Shown: positions 1 through 12,807 of the stretch, in pieces
Layout: every line of letters starts with the position of its first letter
Numbering within the stretch: position 1 is the first letter of the stretch
Assembly (NCBI GenBank): GCA_019915015.1
Contig: JAHBBC010000066.1
Coordinates: 1 to 64,000 of the forward strand
DNA length: 64,000 nt
Origin: Auriscalpium vulgare
Lineage: Eukaryota; Basidiomycota; Agaricomycetes; Russulales; Auriscalpiaceae
Reading direction: 5' to 3'
Notes under the pieces: model-generated
The model's input: the letters and a program-made list of their open reading frames with translations, nothing else
What the model was told of the DNA's origin: nothing
Database searches by the model: none
Made by a program: the position numbers and the translations under genes

Positions 1-3000
1 GAGGGTCGCGTGGGGCGACGAGAGCTGGCGGGGGGTGAGCATGGCGGGGCAGTGGGCAGACGGGGACGACGGACCTGTGAGCGTGCTGGGTGGCGGGGAC
101 GGGGACGGGGACGGGGGACAGGGTGGAGGACAGTCGGGAGGAGGGGGCAGCGCGTGTGGGAAGCGGAGGATTATGTATGTTTCCGTCGCATCAAGTCTTA
201 TCACCCAATCCGCATGCGTCAACAGGGACCCACACCCCAGCGCCCCAGCCCCGCCGCCGCCATCACCACGCCCCGTCCCGCCGCACTGCTGGCCACCGTG
301 CCCCCGATTCTGCCCTCTCTCCGCCCACGCAGCGCAGGACCCAGCCTCGAGGCTCCCGTATCTCGCCCGCCCTCGTCTTCGCCTCCGCCTGTGTTCGCGC
401 GCACACAAGGCCCGCCACCGTCCCGTTGCCTGTTTGACTCCGCGTCGCGCGGGGCTGGGCCGCCACCCGCGGCTCGCCACCGGCGCATTCAGCCAGGGAT
501 CAGCCGCGCGCATCTGCCCCCACCATCTGCCATCACCCGCTTCAGCCGCATCCATCAGCCCTTCGCGCGTCGCCGCTCGCCGTCCGCGGCCCTCTGGGAC
601 AGCCGCCGTGACATCACCACGTTCTCCTCCGCGAACGCCCTTCGAGCCCCTCGCAGCAGCCCACGCAGCAGCCCACGTTCCGCCCTGGCTCATAGCCGAT
701 ACCCATCGTCCATATGCTGCTCCGCTTAGGCGCCCTCCCCACTCGCCTTCTTTCCCCTATCACTGCGCTCGACCAGTCCGAGCCGCGTTCTAGGTCAAAA
801 CAAACGCTCTTTATGCGTTCATAGCGGTTGAGCCAGCCAAACACATGTCGTGTGCCTCGTCCGGGAGCTCCACTATTCTCATGTCGTTGCCCTGCGCATA
901 CGTCGAGCGCTGCCTTGTGCCGCACGCATTCCCAGCTACGTCGCCCTGCCGGCACTCCGGGATTGCATCTGCATCTGCCAGCCATCGGTCCATCGTATCA
1001 CAACACCGCGGAAGAAAGACGCTTTGTTCCCAGTCGCAGCCCAGCGAAACGTCCTAGGAACACAGTAATCGGCCAGCCCCCCTCCCGCGCCATCTATCCG
1101 CATGCAGCTTTGTATCTCAGCCCATCTCTTGCTTTGTTTCCCGGGCCCGTGCCCAATCAGCGTCGCCAGGCTATCGATCACCAAGACACGCGTACGCTTC
1201 CCTGGTGTCCGATTTGCGTCGCACATTCTGGCCATGGACGGCGTCTGGACTCTACCCCACCCTCGACCTAGGTACCCTGCGATGCGGTGCGCGATAGGCG
1301 CGCCAGGTCTTGTCCTCGCAGGCGCTTCTTTCCCCGCGCTGATTTCATCTGCGCCGATGGAGTCGACAGTTCTACCTGATTTGCGATGGGCGCGTGCGAT
1401 GCGTCGCTCAGCCACCTGTGCCCGTGACTAGGACCGCGCCATTGCACAGGCTGAAGCCTTCCGAATTGAAACAAAATACGTGAGTTCACGCCCGTGGCCA
1501 ATCACAGGCAACATGTCAGCGAAGGGCGGCGCGCATATGTCATTCTTCCTATGTCCATTGAGCCAAGTCTGTCTAATCTGGCTGGCGGCATGCGATACAG
1601 CTTGCACTCGAGACGATGTGACCTTGGGCCGCGATTTCATCAAGGACGCTATGTACATGCCTCCTTTGCCTATCCCCGACCAGTTGCAGGCCGCCGCATC
1701 TCGGGCCGCCTCCGTTGCCGCTAACTTGTCAAAGCTCAGGTTCGCAATCCGTGCCTGATTAAAAAGCTCGCCTACACATCGGCCTCTGTTCGCCAATACT
1801 TTCGTCAATTCCGTCGGTTTAACTTGAATTGGGAACGGCGCGACGCCGTTTATTTTTTGATGGATTTTGTCGCTGTCGCTGTCGCGGACGAGCTCAGTTC
1901 TGTATGTTGCCAGGTCCCGACGAAAATGGTGCGCCGCGGCTGCAGCTTTGCTTTGCTTCCGTGTACGCCGTATTGTGTAAGTGCCTCTATCGCTCCGTCA
2001 CGGTCGATTTGCTAAATTCATGTCTCAGGAGCTGCCTGAATCTGTTCTTGTTTCCTCCCGGCTGAAGCGTGTATGCGGTTGCTTTCGTCGTTCCGTTAGC
2101 TCGTTTGCCCTAGTCTGTTTCAGGAGGCAGCCTAAGCTTGTCCTTGTTTCTCGCTCGCTAGTGCGCACGTGCGGACCGCCTTCATCTCGCCAGCGACGAT
2201 ATCGCACCACTTCGACAGTGCTCGACAGACCAGGATATCATTTTAGTGTTTATTATTCGGGGCCTGTATCGTTATAACCCGTCAATTGTCGTCCTTGTCT
2301 TTGTGGTCATGAACACCTGCCATTTTTATTGACGGCCAGCATCCATCTGCCCATTGAGATCTCCGCCTCGCCGCTACTGCACAATCTTCGGAACAAGGCG
2401 CGCCAGGGCGCACCATTCACACCACCTGTCTAATTGTCATCTCCTTTGATGAGCCCAACCCAATTTAGGTTTTTCTTTCAAGCCGGCGGTGCGTCGTCCT
2501 GACAATTATGGGCACGCTCACGACGACGACCACTTCGAGGTTTGCGCGTGTAGGCCAAATCCGTGTGGAGCACCCTTTGTGGTGCCTGCCTATTGACCGT
2601 CTGTGACAATCATCCCCTATCATTCATTCCTGAGCCGTCCATAGCGGCTGTCGTTGTTCTACGGCTATCTCGCGTAACCCGCAACGGCGCGCAGTCCTGC
2701 CATTAAACTCTGTTATGCTGGCACGGAGTGGAGTTCTGTTCTGGGATACGCCGCAGTCTCACCTGCTCGCACACATGCCAACTCCGTCATCGCCCTTCAT
2801 CATCGCCTCGTACGCAAAAGGACTTGCTTTGGATCGAGATCTGCTCGACGACGCAGGCGCTCAGATATCCTTCGTCCAGTGGCGCATGATACTGGGATTC
2901 ACGGGCCTCGCCTCGAGCCCCATCGACGCCCCTCCACGGCCCAGCGCGCCCGACTCGTTCGCATGCACGCATGCATTCCGAACACCGCGCACCGCTGTGT

Positions 3001-6000
3001 CCTAGGAACGCTGGCCAGCCTGCGTGCGAGAGGCGACTTCTATCGGATCGCCACGAGGCGGCGCGCAGCCATGCGCAAAAGTCGATATCGCGATAATCCG
3101 GGGCGCGGCGTCGAGTGGTGGCGGGCATCGTGCCCGCCACTGCGGTTCTCGAATCTCTATCGAACGCGCCGTGCACCATCTGCGTGATGCGTCGATGCCC
3201 GCCAGGTGGACGCGTGGGGGTAACGGTGCGCCACCTTTTCACGTGAGGCACGTCGGGTGCTTCGTGACGCGCATATCCCTGGCTCTGGTTCCTCGGCGTC
3301 GCGGGTCCTCGGGACGCGGGCTGCGATCCCATGGATGGGGGTCTTCGCCGACTTCTCCTGTCATGGACCCCCTGTGAAAGGGCCTGTGCAGCGGCTTCGC
3401 TTCTAGCCCGTGTCGCCGTGCGTCGGCTCTAGAGCGCCTGCACATGTGCGGCCCCCGCCGCAGGTGGAAGACACTTGAAACATAGGGCTCGGCAGCTTCC
3501 TTGCACGAAGACATTCATTGAGCCCCGCCGGCGCTTGGTCTGGTGTTCCCTTGCTCCTGTCTGTCGAAGACTCTGCGTGCATCTGCGCATCGTAGCTTGC
3601 CGCGCACGTCCTGCGTCCCGGACGTGTTTTGCCTGTCGAGTCGCAGTCTTGCGTTGCTGCACAACTCTCAGCTCTGACGCGAAGCCACAGGAACTCCGAG
3701 TCGCAAACAGGCGGTGAGTCTAATTTAACGCTGCTGATGGAGCTTCTTGTATGTCATGGAACGAAAGGGCCACCCTCGTCTCACGCAGTGGGTCCACCGA
3801 AGTGTGTAGGATCCGACGGCGTTTCACCGTGAGTGACCGAACAGGCCGCATACCTCCGTGTTGGGGCGGGCAACTCAAGCGAATGCATTAATCCTTCGTT
3901 CCGATCGTGCATGCCCGCCCCATAACTTATAACTATAGTTTTAGACGTCAAAAATTGGTGCTGGTCTGCAGCTCCTTACGTCCGTCGGCTGCACACTTCG
4001 CATGCGACGTATGAGCTTGGACCCGACTCTGGCGGAGACGAGACGATGTCCGAGTCTGCGGCATGCGGCCCAGCTCGTGCATATATACATATGGGCCTGC
4101 TTTCGACTGGATGGTTCGATTGACGATTTGCCTACATACGTAGAGCTTCTGCCCATCTGCACCAGCCAGTTGGCATCCGGATCCGGATCGTCGCTGCCCA
4201 AGTCGCAATTGAGCTAAGGTAGACTGCCATCATTGGCGTGCCTTCCCCATTCTGACCGCACCACCTTGCGGGTCTATTAGAATTTCAGGCGCCCCAAGGC
4301 GCCCCATCACTTCGGGTCAACATAATCTTTTCCTTGGGCGCTTCCTCACAAAGACCCTGGCAGCGCATGCTCATGCATCGGTGTTCACCGGTCACCCTGC
4401 AGCTCTGGGGCCCGCACGGCACGAAACGGAGCCGCGGAATGACCCCGGTTTTTTTTGGCCGTGACTACATACGTTGCTCCTGCCCATGTAGGGAGAGGAG
4501 GGCCGTGATGGTCGATTTGCCGATTACCGCGCGCGGTACCGTTAGGCTCGGAAAGGGGCTTTCGCCTATCTTCTGATACCATAAGGTCAAGCTTAGCTAT
4601 GACCGCCCACTGCCCAAGCTTTCAAATTCTTTTGATCCATAAAAACACGAGGCGGGCTGAATGGCTAGCACAAGTGCCCACGTCGCTCACCTTGGATACT
4701 TATATCTGTCAGCCCAGGACCCATGCGCGCTGTGTCGACATATCGCGCTGTGTCGACATCATTCAATATCAACTGCGCGGAAGTAAAGCTTCGGGCGTGT
4801 TCTAGTGGTTCCTGTCAGGCGCTGGCAGTTCTTACAAACTGACCCCCTTCTCGCTGCTCGTCGATCTTTGCTTCTGACCGAGGCAAAATTTCAACAACTC
4901 CATGTGGTTTTGATCAACTGCCTCCGGGATGTATTGATCTTATTACATGCAGTATCTATTGAGGATTGGAAGTGGATAAAACAAAGCGCGCAGGATTCTC
5001 TTTGCTAAGGCATCCAACTAAATGCTCAACTTTACGCCGAATGCCTGAAGATTCCTCTCGCTATGTGAACTGGCTCCTGGAGGTCCCGCCCGCCCTCGTC
5101 CAGTTCGCATGCGTGTGAAGGCTTCCAACTCACGTCGCGCCATGGATTCTGGATTCTATTAATGCGTGAGCGCGTGTCTCCTCGTGCAAGGAACAGTCGT
5201 CCGGAAAGAGCTGGGTAGCGCTTTGGTCGCCAGATACACCGGCGAGTTCCCTCTCCTGTGGCAGTCCTAGAGCCGCAGCGGCGTTCTCCAGCGAAAATTT
5301 GACGGCAGCTGGAGTAAGCTTGACGGCGGAGTCGTTCAGGAAGACCTTCTCAAACCACAAGATGCACACCTTTGGCCGCCTAAGTACTCCTTCTAACACC
5401 GCAAGTTCCATGCAGGGTCACTCGCAGCTTCATTGTGGGCGCAGTCACATCTGTTCAACACCCGACTGCGACTCGGAAGGTGCAGACGCGGGCCTGGTTG
5501 TGACTCGCTCGTGTGCGCAGGGGCAGTCTAGGCCAGAAGCGGCCGAAAATGAATTACAGAAGTAGGTACAACTTGAGCGCGAGAAGGGCAAAACAAGATT
5601 TAATTGGAGCGAACTTTGAACAGAGTTTGTTCCGCGCACAACTGACAAGAACCACGGACGAGAATGAGACTGAGGGACAGTGCGAACGGAAGGACAGGGA
5701 CAGGGGTGACGCTGCAAAGGTACGTCAAGTCTGGAACAAAAGGGTTGTAACACTTGAAAGGCAACAGGGGCTATACTAGTGGAAGCTGCAATCACGACCG
5801 AGGGAAGCGGACAGTAACGGCAGCGGGGCAGGGGTATCGCGACGAAGGAGTATAGAGCTTGAAGTGGTTCGAAGGTTTCAGGAAAATGGACCGCGTGAAC
5901 GAGGTGTCACCGAGATTGTCATAACAGATGGAGGCGTTGTATGCTGGAGAGTCTCGAGGTGGATGACGGGCTAGTCACGCAATGAGCGATGAGTTTGTGA

Positions 6001-6037
6001 TGACGTTGGCACACGTACATGGAGGTTGCGCTTCTTT
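1..6037. other. GC-rich region without a supported gene
   Basis: Several overlapping open frames run through the first 1.4 kb on both strands, but they are rich in Pro, Arg, Ser and Ala, overlap each other, and show no recognisable domain. This is what GC-rich non-coding DNA gives. From 1.4 to 6 kb the frames are short and unrelated. A 16-bp unit, cgcgctgtgtcgacat, is repeated in tandem at 4726-4741 and 4744-4759. No tRNA or rRNA signature was seen by eye. The region may hold a long 3' or 5' UTR, a non-coding RNA or decayed repeats, but nothing specific can be supported. Confidence 0.5.
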
Positions 6038-7654
6038 TCAAAAGTTTCCTGTGGCCGAGAACGTGCGGCGCCTAACTCTCCGAGACCATTCCCTGTCGCA
6101 CTGAGATGAGGAACACGTAGGGAGCCGCATGCGAGGTCCCCGCATATCTGCCGTCACGAAGCCAGGTGTCGGATCATCGTTTTTGTCAAAGTCGCAGGCA
6201 TCAGGCTTGGTGAGTTCCGAGTCATCACCAGCAGCAGTATTCCTGGATCGAAGAACAGGGGAATCCTGTGGGTTCAGAACAGTGGCCCAATAGTCGACAG
6301 CATGCGGCCTGTCAAGGTGAGAGAACATGCCATCCAAAGCATTGTCAAGAACGCCGGTCGAGAGCATTTCTACGTCATGTGAAGGCAGCGACAGTGTTCC
6401 GGGCGAGAGAGGGAGGTCTTCAGAGTGGTGATCGACCTTCGCACTCCCCGCCGTCCGACCGTCGGAGTCACCTGACTTGTCTCTAGAAACCGCGCCGCGT
6501 TGAGACTCTCCACGAAGCAACCGTTCAAAGTAGAGATCCTTTTGCCGGTCCATGTACGTCCTATAGGTGCCGACACTCTCCTGGATACCCACTGCAGGTC
6601 CGAAGATCGCGGCTAGCCAGTCATAATACTGTTCGCGTGCGGAACGGAGCACAGAGATCGCGTCCGGCTTGACAGGCGCACACTCATCTGCACACGAGAA
6701 GTCCGAGGTGGCAGGAGAGTATGCGGTGGACGCAGGCGAAGAGGTGAAGCAGGATGCCGGGCTCGAGGATGCCACACTGTTGTCGAAAGACGGGGAGGAG
6801 TCCACGCTGCAATCCATCTCTTGGAGCTCAGCCATGTGCTCAAACAGAGGCCGTGATCGATACGCATAGTGCACATCGCCGATAGCGTGATCGATAGAGA
6901 AATCCTCGTCAAGAAGGTTCGTGGGTGGGATGAAATCGGACGTCAAGTCATCAGAAGTGAGCTCGGGAAGATCCAGAGTCGGGTACGCATCCGAGTAGTA
7001 ATTGAGCGGTGGATCGTCAGAAGCTGGCGAAGGGCTGCGCTGCTTGCGTGCCACCTTCGACTTGCGCGGAGCACGATGCGGCTTGGCGAGAGAGGGGGTG
7101 ACGATGCTTGGGTGTGTGCGTCGGCGTTTTGCCTGGGGAAGCTTGGGACTCGGAGGGGCTAGAGGCGGAGGTAGAGGTGGCAATGTCCGAGCCGGCCTCG
7201 CGCGTGCCTTCAAAAGTTGAGCGATAGTGGTTGCGTGTGAGGGCGAGCGAACACATACCTCAGGCCAGAACCCAGGTTCTTTACGGGCTGGCTTCTCATC
7301 CTTGAGGCAACGGAGCCCTCGGCTGTGATAGAAGTCGTAGATATGGCGCCGATCTATGGCAAACTTGACCTGGATGTCGCGACGAATGCTGAAGGACGGC
7401 ATCTCGATGTTGCCTGGGACGATATGCTTTTCGAGCTCGGCGACGAGGTCCGGGCCGAGCCGAGCTGCAAGACTCTCTGGGTTGACGCGACGACGCTGAG
7501 GCGGCCCGAAGGAGGAAAGGTCAAACTGAGGGAGGGTTTCTGCGTAGCCACTAGACTGAGGAGAGACATCTGGCGTGTGCACGAGTTGAGAGGAGCCTGG
7601 TGCGGCAAGAGAATCGGGAAGAGAGGAGGTGTCTCGACATATATCGGACTGCAT
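6038..7654 (-). CDS. Nuclear regulator-like protein with a divergent homeodomain-like segment
   Basis: This frame reads to a stop at 6038. The first real ATG in it is at 7654; the open frame extends upstream only to a TTG. A 51-bp intron with GTATGT donor, GCTCAAC branch-like site and AAG acceptor probably lies at 7208-7258, which gives about 521 residues. Near residues 55-115 an R-R-R-V stretch leads into a helical segment ending in DRRHIYDFYHSRGLR. This resembles homeodomain helix 3, with FYHSR in place of WFxNxR. Two basic clusters (AKRRRTHPS and PRKSKVARKQR) look like nuclear import signals, and the rest is Ser/Pro/Asp-rich and probably disordered. A role in transcription is inferred from the basic and homeodomain-like parts only. 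It could instead be a fungal protein of unrelated fold. Confidence 0.6.
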   Translation of the reverse strand: MQSDICRDTSSLPDSLAAPGSSQLVHTPDVSPQSSGYAETLPQFDLSSFGPPQRRRVNPESLAARLGPDLVAELEKHIVPGNIEMPSFSIRRDIQVKFAIDRRHIYDFYHSRGLRCLKDEKPARKEPGFWPEVCVRSPSHATTIAQLLKARARPARTLPPLPPPLAPPSPKLPQAKRRRTHPSIVTPSLAKPHRAPRKSKVARKQRSPSPASDDPPLNYYSDAYPTLDLPELTSDDLTSDFIPPTNLLDEDFSIDHAIGDVHYAYRSRPLFEHMAELQEMDCSVDSSPSFDNSVASSSPASCFTSSPASTAYSPATSDFSCADECAPVKPDAISVLRSAREQYYDWLAAIFGPAVGIQESVGTYRTYMDRQKDLYFERLLRGESQRGAVSRDKSGDSDGRTAGSAKVDHHSEDLPLSPGTLSLPSHDVEMLSTGVLDNALDGMFSHLDRPHAVDYWATVLNPQDSPVLRSRNTAAGDDSELTKPDACDFDKNDDPTPGFVTADMRGPRMRLPTCSSSQCDREWSRRVRRRTFSATGNF

Positions 7655-7949
7655 CACTATGAAGAAAGAGAAATATGAAGGAACGGACGTGTTGGCGAGC
7701 GCGGCGACACGAGAGAACGGGAACAAGGAGCAGTTCGCAGAGTGAAGTCCTCATCCAACCGTATTGCAGGACCCCGTGTACCGCAATCGCGGTGGTCACG
7801 AGATTCCTTCCCGATAGCATGTGACCGTGGATGCCTCGGACCTCCTGGGTCCTGGGACCTGCTCCTCGCTTTAGTTTGTTTCGATGGCTCACATATGACG
7901 CCGCGGGCCCGTAAACTAGGAGATACATAGATGATATCTCCACCCAGAA

Positions 7950-10900
7950 TCAGAAATACAGACTCGCCGCAAACACAACTGACGGTATGGATCAGATCAC
8001 CCTGCCACCAGAACGTCCGGACGATTTGAAGGACTTACTGTCGCGTTTGATCTTGATTTGTGCTTCTTCCATTTTCTTCATCAGTTCCGCATCGCCGATG
8101 ACGCGCGCCGCATCGCGCACTTCCCTGCATGTCTCGTCCAGGCGCGTAATCACTCGTACGACTGTCCCTTCGGCCACGTCCGTCAAGCCTGTGATTTGCT
8201 CGAAGGGCTGACAATACGGCCGCTGTTAGTGTCGGGCCCGGATGGCTTTGACATGTGCTCACCATGCCCTTCGCCCATTCATACACGACCTCCATCAACC
8301 CGAATTTTAAGCTCGACCGGAAATCATCCGTCGACACCTTGTTCTTCGTTTGTACTCGTCCAACACGGTCAGCGATCGCAAGTATGGCGTCACGGCCCTC
8401 CTCAAGCCTCGGCGGAATGAGTGGCTCGACATCGGTCTTTTCTTGGAACACGAAGGAGGAAAGGAGTGCCGCAACCTCGGCAGGATCATACGCTGCTAGA
8501 GTGTTCTCCAGAATGAGCTCAGTCAAGATGAGCTCGTTGACTGAATTGATCTAGAAGTTGATAAAGGTTCCTACACCGTGTGGAAATGGGCAAGGGGAAG
8601 CCGCACCTCGCAAGCCACTCGACCCTTCAACGACACTGTTGAGTTCTGATCGATGAACTTTAGCTCCTTGAGCACTTCGATCCTTTGCTCGTAGTCCGGC
8701 ACAAGTTCCAAATTCTGGTCCGAAATTGCAAGCTTCAGCTCGGATATTCTTTGGCGAAGAATCTTCTCTGCGTGGAGAATTGTGTACTGCCGATGCATTG
8801 AGTATCTTGGCCTCACTGCGACGACCTTGACTCACATGGTCTTCAAAATCCCCGCAGAGCTTACAGGCAGCATTATCCAAGCGTTTCAACAATTGGTCTC
8901 TCTTGTGAAGCAGCTCTTGAAAGTCGAATGAGCGTATCCGGGCCCAGTCGTTCTCGGGGATATCGTCAGCGGAGATCCATTCGTCCACGATGCCTTTGAG
9001 GGTAATTATCGCATCTGTCATGCGGGACTTTAAGTGACGATCCACGACTGCTTCCACGTCTATCTACATTAGTCGTGAGCACGGCACCAGGTGTCTTTAA
9101 AAAGCACAGCCGCACCTTTGCAATCCGGCTCGTGACCAGAGCAATGCTGGTGACGGGTACGACATCAAGCTGATATACACCGTTCTTGACTTGCAGGAAG
9201 TGTGGACTTGGTGGCCAGCGCGGAGGAATGGCCTGGGGATCGACATCTTCCTCTATGCATTAGCGAGTTCCCACCTGTCGTTACTGTGCGTACCGTGCTT
9301 TCCTTCCTTGGTCTCGGCGTTGACCAGGGCAAGGACGAAATAACACTTGACTTGTTCTCGGGCGGGCGCTGATTTCAGTAATAAACCAGCGTTCCATCGG
9401 AAGTGCTGTACACCATCTAGGTCAATCCATTCGACAGACAGTCATCGACGTACTCCATCTCTCAGTACGATCACTCTCCCGGAAGTCAACGCCTTCGAAC
9501 CCTGGTGGTGCGCGGCTGCCAGGGTCAAAAGCCGCTGATTTAGTTCCACAATATCTGCTGACACATCATAGTATCTGTTTATATCAGCCGAACAGATATC
9601 ACAATCAAGCCTCGGCAGCGTCGAAAGAGTCTTCTCGTTCTATCAGTCGCGCACAACTGTGAGATCAAGGTCGTCGAAAGTGATGAAGGGGGCGCTTACT
9701 TTGATCACCTCTTTCTGCTGCTCTGGCAACAATCGCTGGGAGGCGTTTTCAGAGAAGCTGCGCTTGATCATCTCCTCCACTTTCAACGCCTCAACCCTAA
9801 GAAGGTTAAGGATCATGTTGTACGTCAAGCGGAATTGGGACTGGAGTTTCCCCGGCTTTCCCAAGATCATGGTCTGCAGGGTTGTTTGCTGTGATCAACA
9901 GAAAACGTCAGCCGCCGGAGAGCATCATGCATTTGATTAAACGACGTACCTCCGGTAGCTCATCGCCCGCCAAAATGATTACGGTACCTGTGGTGTCCAG
10001 ACCACGCCGCCCTGCTCTCCCAGCCATCTGGGTATATTCTCCGGGCAGGATTTCCCGGAAACTGCGACCATCGTGCTTGCGGATACCGGAGAAGACTACA
10101 CATTTAGCCGGCATGTTCACACCCTGCATTATACGTCAGCCTGTGTCCGGACGACCTGCAGGAGGGCCATCGTACCATAGCAAATGTCTCCGTGGCGAAG
10201 AGCACCTTGACTAAACCCCGCGCGAATAGAATCTCAACAACCTGTCAGCAGTATGTGAATCAAAAAACTCATAACGATCGGCCCAGTATAGTCACCTCCT
10301 TAACTATTGGGAGAAGCCCTCCGTGATGTACACCAATTCCCCGTGAAAGTAGATCTCTCATTCTGCCGATCTGTGGCAGCTTCCTGTCCGAGCCTGAGAA
10401 AAAGTGTCAACGGCCGCCCGATGCCCAGCGCACCCGAAAACCCACCTTTCAGCCGCATCACCGCTTTCTCAATTGTAACGTGGACCTCGCTCTTTTCGAC
10501 CGCCGACGACAAATCCACGTTGGTCAACGTCGATGCGTTTTCCTCGCACCGCTTTTTTGAGAGCGTAAAGACCACGACGGGCAACAGGTTCTTCTTTCGT
10601 AGATGGCCAATGAGGTGAATGTAGAGGCTCTTGTCTACGACGTGGAACGTCCGTGTCGGGCCACGAGCGGCGCCTCCTCGAGGGCACCGCGCGCCGGTGG
10701 CCCGCCACGCCCGCCAGGTGCTCCGCGTTGACCGCGCTGTGGAGCCGCACCGCGTGCCCCCACGCGCTGGACGGGAGGTAGGCCAGCCGCCTCGCGTTCT
10801 TTGTCTTGCTTGCGACGTAGCGCTTCCCCGGCTTCTTTGTAGCTAGAAAGGAAGGGGTCTGGGAAACGCAGTGTCAGCGGGGAACGAGGACGTACCCCAG

Positions 10901-12807
10901 AGCCACGAAATTCCTGTCCGCGTCGACGATCTTGTACATCTCGCGGCCAGCGTAGAGGTAATGCTCCAAGGGGACAGGGCGCTTGGCGGTATAAATGACA
11001 TAGATATCCTTCTTCTTTGTTCGTCTGCGTGCAAAATGAGATCCGAGCCGTAGAGGACGCGCGACACAACCTACCCGACCCAGTCGGCAAATTCCTTCGC
11101 ATTCGGAACGGTCGCCGAAAGCAAGATGATGTTGACGTGGTCGGGGAGCATGATGATGACTTCTTCCCAGACCACGCCACGCTGCACTGTCATTGAGAAT
11201 TGTTCTCACTGCCTAGAAGAAGAGACCTAAGAACTTACTTCAGCATCATTCACGTAGTGCACCTCGTCGAATATGACAAATTCGACGTCGCGAATTAGGT
11301 CGGCGCCCTTGTACAACATACTACGCAGAATCTCCGTGGTCATAATGAGACAATTGGCCTCGGGATTGATTTGTACGTCCCCAGTCAGGATGCCCACGGA
11401 GTTGGATGAGAAAGTCTGCTTGAAGTCGCGGAACTTCTGATTGGATAACGCTTTGATCGGAGATGTGTAGATAGTTCTGCGACGTAGCTCATAAGCACTG
11501 GATGGTGAATGGCACCCGCCCAAGAAGCCGCGTACCGTGTCATGTGCTTTTCGGCGAGCGCGATAGCGTACTCGGCGACGACCGTCTTACCCGCGGATGT
11601 ATGCGCGGCGACGAAGACTGAGTCGCCCATCTCCAGGTGGTACACCGCTTCCTTCTGGAAGGTATCGAGCTCAAACGGATACTACGCCACATGGACGTGA
11701 GGACAGTTAGGGGAACCCAGGCCTTTCGACGTACCTTGTGTGCCATCTCCGGCACAAGCTGACGGAAATTTGTCATGGGCTTGTTCACGTCGACAACACG
11801 AGCCCAATCCTTCTTCATGATCGCCGTTCGCTTCACTGGCCTATGAGCGGACGACACCGGGTTCAATTGCGCTCTCTGACGAGTAGAGACGTTGAAATTC
11901 AGATATGAAGTCATGTGTCGGGGGCAGGACTTACAGATGTCGGAAGAAGGTCGTCGATTTCAGACGACCGCTGGCCGCCGTCAGCACCGCGGCTCGGTCG
12001 ATTGCCTGAGACGTCGCCGGCGGCGATATGGCCGTTCTAGCGTGTCTGGAAATGAGCTTCCGGTACAAGGTGAATGAACAACGACACAGACCTGGTGGGC
12101 CACTAGCTCGCGCTCTACCTGCACATCGTCTAGCTCGAGAAGGTCCGCGCTGTCCGGCTCCTCGCCGGGAAGCCTCAAACCACGCGAAAACCCGGGAGGA
12201 ACAGTTCGAAGACCCTTGGAAGTCGCCGCAGAAGGACCATTTCCCGTCGAGTCCGGGACGACCACCTCGATTCCACCGGGCCAAAATGGCACATAGCCTG
12301 ATTTCCCTCTGACAAAGTTCTGGCTTGGTCCTGGGGCGCGGTCGACGGACGTAGATGTCAGGCCTGTAACGACCGGAGGGTTTGGCACCTAAGGTCCATG
12401 TCCCATCAGCCCCCCAAGTCAATTCTGCTTCAAAGCAAAAATAACCTCTGAGTATCCTGTGACGTGCCCACCGAGGCCCGTCCGGACGAATGAAAGCGTC
12501 GTAGGTGGTGGCGAGGGGGAAAGAGTGAGGAGCGACGGGATCTCCAACTCATGCTCCCAGTGTCTGACCAAACGCGTCAGCTTCGCACTCAACATGTGCC
12601 AAGCAATGATCGCACTCACATTTGGTATCTCGGCAACCAATGTGTAGGCAGCGATTCCTTCGGGAGGAGCAGCCGTTCCTCGATCTCGCGATGAATTTGT
12701 GTGCGCGAGGGGATTTCGTCCAGCCCAAGTCCAGCCAAGATCTTCCCGGCGTTGGCATGGCGGGGTGCGACGACTTCGTCGACTGCGTGCGCGATGGTGG
12801 ACGTCAT
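7950..12807 (-). CDS. SKI2: Ski2-type DEVH-box RNA helicase
   Basis: This is the helicase of the cytoplasmic Ski complex, which feeds RNA into the exosome for 3'-5' decay. The ATG at 12807 opens an N-terminal segment ending in [24 protein letters not shown] follows, typical of Ski2 rather than Mtr4. Then come Walker A AHTSAGKT (about 11610), [13 protein letters not shown], Walker B FDEVHYV (about 11265), LLSATVPN, and the second RecA domain with [24 protein letters not shown] and the MAGRAGRRG motif (about 10015). The arch and DSHCT-type C-terminus are present, with [20 protein letters not shown]. The gene has many short introns. The last is 7979-8038 (60 bp); splicing it gives the typical Ski2 ending [12 protein letters not shown] and a stop at 7950-7952. 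All key motifs are intact and about 1,250 residues are expected. Exact internal exon borders were not all resolved. Confidence 0.93.

Noticed and set aside
10..793. Two long overlapping frames at the left edge
   Set aside because: Both are Pro/Arg/Ser-rich, overlap each other and antisense frames, and show no domain. GC-rich DNA gives such frames by chance.
6038..7726. Longer start at 7726 for the homeodomain-like gene, and similar long starts for SKI2 (12852) and the transposase (22351)
   Set aside because: These begin at TTG or GTG, which are not normal eukaryotic starts. The first ATGs (7654, 12807, 22345) were used.
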